Shown here: positions 58,371 to 64,000 of the stretch, one piece after another | Position numbering within the stretch: position 1 is the stretch's first letter | How the letters are laid out: each line of letters opens with the position of its first letter | Source: Arsenophonus sp045399315 | Lineage (GTDB): Bacteria; Pseudomonadota; Gammaproteobacteria; Enterobacterales; Enterobacteriaceae | Reading direction: 5' to 3' | Assembly: GCA_045399315.1 (NCBI GenBank) | Contig: DAYVGO010000008.1 | Coordinates: forward strand, 1-64,000 | Length of the DNA stretch: 64,000 nt | The notes under the pieces: generated by a model | What the model was told of the DNA's origin: nothing | Database searches by the model: none | Seen by the model: only the letters and a program-made list of their open reading frames with translations | Translations under genes and position numbers: made by a program

Positions 58371-59227
58371 ATGACTGAAATAAATATGGAAGAACGATAT
58401 AAAAAATTAATTGATTGGATTAAGACATTAAGACCAGCACCGGCATTATTGAACAATGGCTATGATAGTAATTCAAAACTTACGGTATCCACAGGGGATA
58501 TTATTGGCGCTAATCAAGATAAAGATTTGATCATTGCTCAACAACTTAATGAAATAAATAGAGACGGCACATCAACGGATGTTATTGCTGAAAAATTAGC
58601 AGAATCACCGGCAAATGGCCTTACTATGTTAAGTACGATAGCAATGGGTGGTGTTGGTTATGATCCACAAAAACCATCCATGTCAGGTAATTCTGAAGCA
58701 TATATAACTTATTCTGAGGAAATGAAGAAAAATGTGCTAATGATGGTGAAGGAAGATAAGTTACTCGATCTTAATTATTAAGAAGAGAATTATAATGAAC
58801 TCATTGATAAGATTGTAGATATATATGATAGTATTACTGGGGTTGATAAGAATAAGATTAAAAATTCAGTTACTCAGTTAGCTAAAGTTGCGTTATCTTA
58901 TTCTGAACAGAAAAATACTAGTACCAATTTACCCAAGGTGTTATCACATCGGCAAATAAAGATGATGTGAAATTTTATATAAACTCTTTTCATATTATAT
59001 TTGAAAAGCAGGCTAGCAATACAAAAAGTCAGCCTACGGATAAATATGTTTCTCGTATACAGATAAAAAGCCTTGTACTAAAAATGCATACTTTTATTTA
59101 TGATAAGAAAATTGCGGAAATTCTGCTTAATACGACTAGAAGTGATTTACAAGAATGGATAAAAAGAATGAAAACAAAAGCCAAAGATAAAAAAGAAATA
59201 ATAACCTATTCTTTTGGTAATAAATAA
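58371..59227 (+). pseudogene. Orphan protein A (tandem paralogue pair), one nonsense and one frameshift
   Basis: I do not recognise this family. Starting from MTEINMEERYKKLIDWIKTL, the reconstructed product is about 285 residues and hydrophilic, with no signal peptide or membrane segment. TAA at 58779 interrupts the frame, which continues EENYNELIDKIVDIYDSITG; near 58925 the frame changes and goes on FTQGVITSANKDDVKFYINS to a stop at 59227. It shows collinear similarity with the next gene: the block GYDPQKPSMSGNSEAYITY here corresponds to GWQPLSPNKQGNSENYRKY there. The gene is AT-rich and sits between core genes, which suggests acquisition. No ribosome binding site is evident. Confidence 0.6.
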
Positions 59228-59315
59228 AAACTATCACCTCTTCTTATTTTTATTTTAAATAGAATAGGTAAATTAATTATTATTTTTTAAAATATATAAT
59301 AAAATTGGATATTTT

Positions 59316-60167
59316 ATGAATATAGCAAAAAATAAAAATTTACGTTTAATTCTGAGTAAAACATATAATTGCGATTTGGATAAATATCTTGTTGATAATA
59401 AAAGTTAAAATAGGATATGATCAGTAGTGGTGCGATTGCTGTTGGTAATGATATAAAAAGGATATTATCAGAAGAATATATATTGAAAGAGATGTTTACA
59501 AATAAAAAAATTGGCAATCTATCATCAATACTTATAGATTATCCACAAAATATAGTAACATCGTTAATATCTTTAGTTAAAGAAAATACTGGCTGGCAAC
59601 CCCTGTCACCAAATAAACAGGGAAATAGTGAAAATTATCGTAAGTATCTGTCATCTATTTTATCGAGTGGTCTATTTTTTATCGAAATCTCATCGACTGA
59701 TAAATTTTATTACAATAAGAATAACTATAAAAGCTTATTTGAAAAAATATCTCAGCAGTATCATCAAACATCTGTAAAAGAAAAACAATATATCAAAACA
59801 TACTTAGAAATACTAATCAGCAATTCTATCAAAAATATCTTGGATAAAGATAGTAATATTTTGTTAACTTATACTGTAATAAGTTCAATATTAAATGTTG
59901 TTAGATTATATTTATACTCAGCCGAAATAAAATTTTGTTATGACGAAGATAGTAAAAAAATATAAGCCAGTAACTGAAGCAACAGGAGAAATTGAGATAT
60001 CAAAATTAGAGCTTAGATTTTTAAATTTTAAACTATCTTCTGACGATATCGATTTGATTATTGATGCTAATTTTACCGTTCTGTCGGATTGGTTAATACA
60101 GAATAATACGCTGAATACTACAGCAAATTATGTGTTGATTAACTATTTGAGCCTATTTTTATTATAA
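59316..60167 (+). pseudogene. Orphan protein B (tandem paralogue of A), two frameshifts
   Basis: Unrecognised. The first frame reads MNIAKNKNLRLILSKTYN and stops at 59408; after a frame change the main part starts ISSGAIAVGNDIKRILSEEY and runs to 59965; a further one-base change in a run of seven A near 59955 joins it to YKPVTEATGEIEISKLELRF and a stop at 60167. Reconstructed length is about 280 residues, like orphan A. Two blocks align without gaps with A (see findings). Very AT-rich and hydrophilic, no signal peptide. B is less damaged than A in the centre. Function unknown; a secreted effector is possible but unsupported. Confidence 0.6.
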
Positions 60168-60338
60168 CTATTAACAAGTTAATTTATTCCTTAATAGAAT
60201 TATAAAATAATATTAATCTAATAATTAATAAATAGGGTTATTCTAACTTATTAAACCATAAGGGTATATGTAGCAATAGAGGCACTGCTTAAGTTTTTGC
60301 CAATGAAATAAGCAAAAATACTTAATTATTAATTTTAT

Positions 60339-60369
60339 AACAGGGGTATTTTTGTGATCCCTGTTTTGC
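60339..60369. terminator. Hairpin between orphan B and ygfZ
   Basis: AACAGGG (60339-60345) pairs with CCCTGTT (60359-60365), 13-base loop rich in T, then TTGC. It may terminate transcription from the orphan genes; the ygfZ stop lies about 55 bases further on. The T-tail is poor. Confidence 0.45.
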
Positions 60370-60422
60370 TATCTGAAAGGATATTTATCTAAATAAATTT
60401 TTATTAGCAATTAAATGCTATT

Positions 60423-61409
60423 TTATTCCTCTTTTGTCAACGAATAAGGTAAAGGCTGAATTGTTAGTTGACTTTGCTCGTCTCCTACTAGACGAAAAAC
60501 ACTCTCTTTCAGTATATCATGGTTCATGACTATTTGCACACTGATAGTGGTATCAGTTAACTTAACTATGGCCAATATCGTTCCGGTGCGCCGCCAATTA
60601 TCGCCTATTTTCCACTCGATAGCCTCGTTTGCTTTTGGTAGCCTATTTGCCGTGCCGGTTAACCAATACATGGCTCGTTTATTAGCGCCGTGATATTTTG
60701 CTCGAGCGATCATTTCCTGCCCGCTGTAACAGCCTTTGTGAAAACTGATACTGTCTGGCAATGCTTGTAGGTTAACGGCTTGGGGAATAAATTGTTCGCT
60801 ATTCTCAACATCAATATTAGCTATACCTGCAGCAATATCTAGAGCTAGCCATTGTTGACTATCACCATGCATAGGGAAATGTTTGGTTAGTTTAGTGGCA
60901 GTTGCTATATCTGTAGCAATTAAAAAACGTTCTGTCGGTAAGCTAAAATGCAATAAAGTGGTTTGTTCAAGATGGATAACGGATTTTTCCTTATTGGGTA
61001 ATTGAGCAAAGTGGCTTTTTAATGCTTCATGAGCACCATGGCCTGCAACACCTAACAGTATAATATTATGTTGTTGGCTGAGTGTGATTTGCGAGAAAAC
61101 AGCGTATTTTTTTAGTTCACTCAGTTGTTTTGTTGCCACACTAGTACGTAAAATATAGCCAAAACCTTCTTTGTAGTGAAATAAACGTAGCGTGCTCCAC
61201 ATTTTTCCTTTGGCATCACAGTGGGCGGTGAATACATGTTGTTGTGGGCTTAATGCGGCAATATCCGCGGTTAATTGACCCTGGAGATATTTTTCGGCAT
61301 CAACACCGGTTGCTGTGATAAAACTCCAGTCATTAAGTAACATTAACGTTAATGGTAATTGTTGGTCGGTTTTGTAAGTCGCTGGTATAAATTTATTTAG
61401 GCTTATCAT
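60423..61409 (-). CDS. ygfZ: YgfZ, folate-binding Fe-S cluster maturation protein
   Basis: 328 residues, normal length. The signature cysteine motif KGCYSGQEMIARAKYHGANKR (21 residues in full; key residues Lys-Gly-Cys-Tyr and Gln-Glu) is at about 225-245. GcvT-like fold. It helps repair or assemble iron-sulfur clusters in some enzymes such as MiaB, with tetrahydrofolate. It is divergent from sdhE. Confidence 0.94.
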   Translation of the reverse strand: MISLNKFIPATYKTDQQLPLTLMLLNDWSFITATGVDAEKYLQGQLTADIAALSPQQHVFTAHCDAKGKMWSTLRLFHYKEGFGYILRTSVATKQLSELKKYAVFSQITLSQQHNIILLGVAGHGAHEALKSHFAQLPNKEKSVIHLEQTTLLHFSLPTERFLIATDIATATKLTKHFPMHGDSQQWLALDIAAGIANIDVENSEQFIPQAVNLQALPDSISFHKGCYSGQEMIARAKYHGANKRAMYWLTGTANRLPKANEAIEWKIGDNWRRTGTILAIVKLTDTTISVQIVMNHDILKESVFRLVGDEQSQLTIQPLPYSLTKEE

Positions 61410-61669
61410 GTGATCATCCGCTCGTAACCTGAATAAGAGTAGTCATAATGGTAAAATAGCTAGCTGACAAAGCAAGTAATATTATCCATTATTGGCTAAC
61501 AGAATTAATATCGAATAATTTATCTATAATAAGTTTTTTATTAGTGATTAGTAGTAGTTTTTACAAAAATGTTACTTAAATCATTCCGATATTGATAAGA
61601 ATTTGCTACGCTAAATTCTGATATGGAATTGAAAATTATTTCCAAAAGTTTTTAAGGTTATTTTATCGT

Positions 61670-61936
61670 ATGGATATCAATAATAAACCCAGGATCCACT
61701 GGGCATGTCGCAGAGGAATGCGTGAGTTGGACATCGCCATTATGCCTTTTTTTGAGTATGAATATGATTCACTCACAGAGGATGAGAAATGTCTGTTTGT
61801 TCGTTTACTAGAGTGTACAGATCCTGATTTGTTCAACTGGTTGATGAATCATGGACGTCCTGATGATGATGGTCTTTATCAAATGATTCGATTGATACAG
61901 AGTAGAAATAAACAACGTGGTTCTTTGGAAATTTAA
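61670..61936 (+). CDS. sdhE: SdhE, flavinylation factor
   Basis: 88 residues, same as E. coli. The RGMRELDIAIMPFFE block contains the RGxxE motif needed to attach FAD to SdhA (and FrdA). LLECTDPDLFNWLMNHG follows. Retained although acnB is broken, so the succinate dehydrogenase or fumarate reductase step is probably still used. It overlaps ygfX by 20 bases. Confidence 0.95.
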   Translation: MDINNKPRIHWACRRGMRELDIAIMPFFEYEYDSLTEDEKCLFVRLLECTDPDLFNWLMNHGRPDDDGLYQMIRLIQSRNKQRGSLEI

Positions 61937-62324
61937 TATTAATGTTTCGTGGCTGACACAGCTTTTTTCAACGGGAGTACATGTAGGAATTGGCTTGTTA
62001 GTTTTCTTTTCATCTTGGCCGCCAAATAATCTGGTCACTTGGTTGATAGCGACCTTATTGATTGTGGCGAGTTGGGTAAGGAGTCAAAAAAATATAAGCC
62101 GTTGTAAAGGAAGTTTAGTTTTACTTAATGGTAATAAGATACAGTGGAAGAAAAGCGAATGGCTGATTGTTAAAAAACCTTGGTTTTGTTTATTTGGTAT
62201 AAAACTCACTCTTCGTTCATTACAATGTAATAAGCGGATTAAATTATGGATTGCTTCGGACAGTATACCTGAAGAGGAGTGGCGAAATTTAAATCAATTG
62301 CTGTTGCAGTACCCTGATATTTGA
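61917..62324 (+). CDS. ygfX: YgfX (CptA) membrane protein
   Basis: 135 residues from a GTG start inside the sdhE end; VLWKFNINVSWLTQLFST corresponds to the E. coli start. Two membrane segments at about 18-35 and 38-56 precede a soluble domain with GNKIQWKKSEWLIVKKPW and LWIASDSIPEEEWRNL. In E. coli YgfX/CptA was described as the toxin partner of SdhE (CptB), interfering with MreB and FtsZ, but that role is disputed. Pairing with sdhE is conserved here. Confidence 0.9.
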   Translation: MVLWKFNINVSWLTQLFSTGVHVGIGLLVFFSSWPPNNLVTWLIATLLIVASWVRSQKNISRCKGSLVLLNGNKIQWKKSEWLIVKKPWFCLFGIKLTLRSLQCNKRIKLWIASDSIPEEEWRNLNQLLLQYPDI

Positions 62325-62327
62325 TAT

Positions 62328-62360
62328 GAAATAGAAGCCTTATAATAAGGCTTCTATTTC
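62328..62360. terminator. Bidirectional terminator between ygfX and fldB
   Basis: GAAATAGAAGCCTTA (62328-62342) and TAAGGCTTCTATTTC (62346-62360) form a perfect 15-bp stem with a three-base loop, with A/T tracts on both sides. It serves the convergent ygfX (plus) and fldB (minus); the fldB stop codon is inside the stem. Confidence 0.88.
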
Positions 62361-62858
62361 ATTTAATATTTGAATACACCACTGTTTAATTCTTCCATCT
62401 GTTTGTTCGAATTGGTTGACTTCATCAAGCGCTAACCCGACAAACTGGCTACCATCAGTTGTTAATGGTTTAAGACTGCTAAAAGTATATCCTGTTGTTG
62501 GCCAAAAACCGACAAATTTAACTTGCATCAGTAATAGCTGTTCATAAAGCATGCCTAGTGCATCTAGAAACCAGTTACTGTAATCAATTTGATCGCCTAA
62601 GCCGTATAGAGACACAATTTTGCAGGCTAGATTTAACGAACAGAATTCATCCCAAATTGTGAGCCAGTCTTCTTGTAGTTCGCCAAAATCCCAGGTAGGA
62701 ATACCTAAGATTAAGATTTCATAATTTTCCATTAATTGCGGCGAAATATCTTTAATATTATGTAAATTAACTAAGTCTTCACCTAGATTATACTGGATTT
62801 TCTCTGCAACCATTTCGGTATAACAGGTACTAGAACCATAAAAAAGACCTATTTTCAT
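62340..62858 (-). CDS. fldB: FldB, flavodoxin 2
   Basis: 172 residues. The FMN phosphate loop GLFYGSSTCYTEMVAEKI is at residues 4-21; PTWDFGELQEDW near 58 and GLGDQIDYSNWF near 89-100 match FldB. It is an electron carrier that supports reductive enzymes. The stop codon lies in the shared terminator. In E. coli xerD follows on the other side; here xerD is not seen in the next kilobase. Confidence 0.93.
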   Translation of the reverse strand: MKIGLFYGSSTCYTEMVAEKIQYNLGEDLVNLHNIKDISPQLMENYEILILGIPTWDFGELQEDWLTIWDEFCSLNLACKIVSLYGLGDQIDYSNWFLDALGMLYEQLLLMQVKFVGFWPTTGYTFSSLKPLTTDGSQFVGLALDEVNQFEQTDGRIKQWCIQILNEIEALL

Positions 62859-63069
62859 TTTTGTAACTTGCTGTCATTTTGCTAGTAATAATGTACCATT
62901 ATAGCAGAGAAACATTAAAAAAATATTATAATTCAGTTGATTAAGAGTAATTGTCCGGTAGCATTATTAGTGTTATTTTTTCATTAATGGCAATTGAACA
63001 GGGCGGGTTTTTTGATTTGCCTCATATTATTATCAATAAAAATAGAAAATAATTATTTTTTAACCTATC

Positions 63070-63183
63070 CTCTAAGTAGTCCTAACAATTTCTACGCCTT
63101 ATTTGTTCATTTTATTCTTGTTAAATAGAGAGTTTCCCTGGTGTTGTGTTTGATATGTTTGCCAGTTTAAACTGGCTTTTTTA
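63070..63183 (+). ncRNA. arcZ: ArcZ-like Hfq-dependent small RNA
   Basis: TTTCCCTGGTGTTG (63133-63146) is the conserved seed of ArcZ, identical over 14 bases to my recollection of the E. coli RNA. It is followed at the right distance by the terminator GCCAGTTTAAACTGGC (63161-63176) and a T-run. The 3' processed form would be about 52 bases. The 5' end at 63070 is a guess from the usual length (about 120 bases). ArcZ base-pairs with rpoS, flhDC and other messages, and affects symbiosis-related genes in Photorhabdus and Xenorhabdus. In E. coli arcZ is beside arcB; here it is between fldB and a protease relic. Confidence 0.7.
63161..63183 (+). terminator. Terminator of the ArcZ-like RNA
   Basis: GCCAGTTTAAACTGGC is a perfect 16-base palindrome (six-pair stem plus a short tip) followed by seven T/A bases beginning TTTTTT. 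There is no protein gene upstream on this strand, which is what pointed to a small RNA. Confidence 0.75.
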
Positions 63184-63407
63184 TGGCATTTTCTATTTTT
63201 TATAATATTTAATATTATTATTTTTAACCAATGCGATAAAAAACCATGTCTCAATTTATTTAATAGCTAAAACTTGAGATCTGGTTTTAAGTTAATTTGC
63301 TAAGAATTTGTTAAATGACAATATATTTCATTACCAGTAATTAATTTTGGTTGCTAGTAGATACTACTAGTTTATTGTAAACGTCTATGTAGTGTATTAA
63401 TTGCTTG

Positions 63408-64000
63408 TCACATATTAGGCAATGGGCCAATATTTATTTTATTACTAGACTGATGGTATCCTTGTGGTGTGCCGGTTTCAATTAAAAGTGAACACATGTC
63501 TTTCGGTTTAAGCACATCACCAATATACTTTTTATACTATGATTGGATCGCTACCACAAGAGAAGCAACGATCGGTGTAGCAGATGATGTCCCCGAGAAA
63601 GTATGGGTATAATTATTATGCTCACCCTTATCGTAGAGATCGTTATAACCGGTTGTGACAACAGTTAGACACCAGCCTTGCACATAATGCTGCTATAAAT
63701 TGTGAAATCAGTTGGTATCAGGTGTTTTTTATCGCTCGCACCAACCCGGATGGCACTATTATCACCATCACCATTATGGATGGTTTCTATATTCATTGTA
63801 TACTTTATGTTCTAAATCTTCAGCACTATTGCCAGCTGCCATAATGATAATAATACCAGCATAGGTGGCCTCTTTTGTGATATCCCAAACTGTTTGTTGA
63901 TAATCGGCTGGGACATATTTATTACGAGGACCCATCGATTGTAATTCATAGATAAATACGTCTCCTGCCCTTAAGTATTTTAATGCCTTAGCAATTCTAT
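63408..64000 (-). pseudogene. Subtilisin-like (S8) serine protease, C-terminal remnant, partial
   Basis: On the minus strand, entering from the right edge: RIAKALKYLRAGDVFIYELQ, then TKEATYAGIIIIMAAGNSAE (the AAGN segment holding the oxyanion-hole Asn), a TAA near 63782, scrambled sequence, TVVTTGYNDLYDKGEHN, and FSGTSSATPIVASLVVAI with the catalytic serine in GTSxATP (63573-63599). A further stop lies shortly after, then KDMCSLLIETGTPQGYHQ and TGA at 63408-63410. The Asp and His parts are beyond the window. At least three lesions. Such proteases are often secreted; its original role is unknown. Confidence 0.75.

Noticed and set aside
61417..61669. Possible regulatory site between ygfZ and sdhE
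   Set aside because: The region must contain divergent promoters, but I could not pick -35/-10 pairs with confidence.
1..64000. tRNA, rRNA or CRISPR array
   Set aside because: No cloverleaf, rRNA segment or regularly spaced repeats were noticed; the gene order also leaves no room in the coding blocks.

Overview
The window is AT-rich, colinear with enterobacterial chromosomes, and full of broken genes. The proteins (cell-division cluster, SecM/SecA, PDH complex, 6S RNA/zapA/pepP/ubiH block) resemble Enterobacterales, and Morganellaceae seem closest. The AT bias, about sixteen pseudogenes and IS remnants suggest an insect-associated, Arsenophonus-like symbiont in an intermediate stage of genome reduction. 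The genus is inference; the pseudogenes and gene order are read from the sequence.

Layout. 1-4362: end of an IS3-family element inserted in a leuO remnant, an eroded long-chain acyl-CoA ligase gene where E. coli has ilvIH, a frameshifted cra, then the mra promoter with MraZ boxes. 4363-22177: intact division and cell wall cluster mraZ-rsmH-ftsL-ftsI-murE-murF-mraY-murD-ftsW-murG-murC-ddlB-ftsQ-ftsA-ftsZ-lpxC, mostly overlapping or tightly spaced. 22272-26661: a DUF721 gene on the minus strand, secM with a divergent arrest peptide, secA, mutT. 26768-28357 (minus): coaE-zapD-yacG. 28478-31531 (minus): relics of the type IV pilus genes hofC, hofB and ppdD. 31949-40214: nadC, a broken pdhR that keeps its operator, and intact aceE-aceF-lpd. 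40666-43848: broken acnB and yacL.

At about 43.9 kb the order jumps to another E. coli region: mscS, broken yggE, argP, rpiA, serA, then an eroded YopT/C58-like cysteine protease gene, fau (ygfA), 6S RNA, zapA, ygfB, pepP, ubiH, ubiI and broken gcvT. An accessory segment (58.4-60.2 kb) holds two adjacent broken genes that look like diverged tandem paralogues of an unrecognised family. Then come ygfZ, sdhE, ygfX and fldB, an ArcZ-like small RNA, and the end of an eroded subtilisin-like protease gene running off the right edge.

Together: envelope synthesis, division, Sec export, pyruvate oxidation, serine and NAD synthesis and ubiquinone hydroxylation are kept. Transcriptional control (cra, pdhR, leuO), aconitase B, the glycine cleavage T protein, pilus assembly and presumed host-interaction proteins are decaying. 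Lesions range from one indel (cra) to heavy erosion (hofB, acnB, protease genes), so inactivation seems to be continuing.
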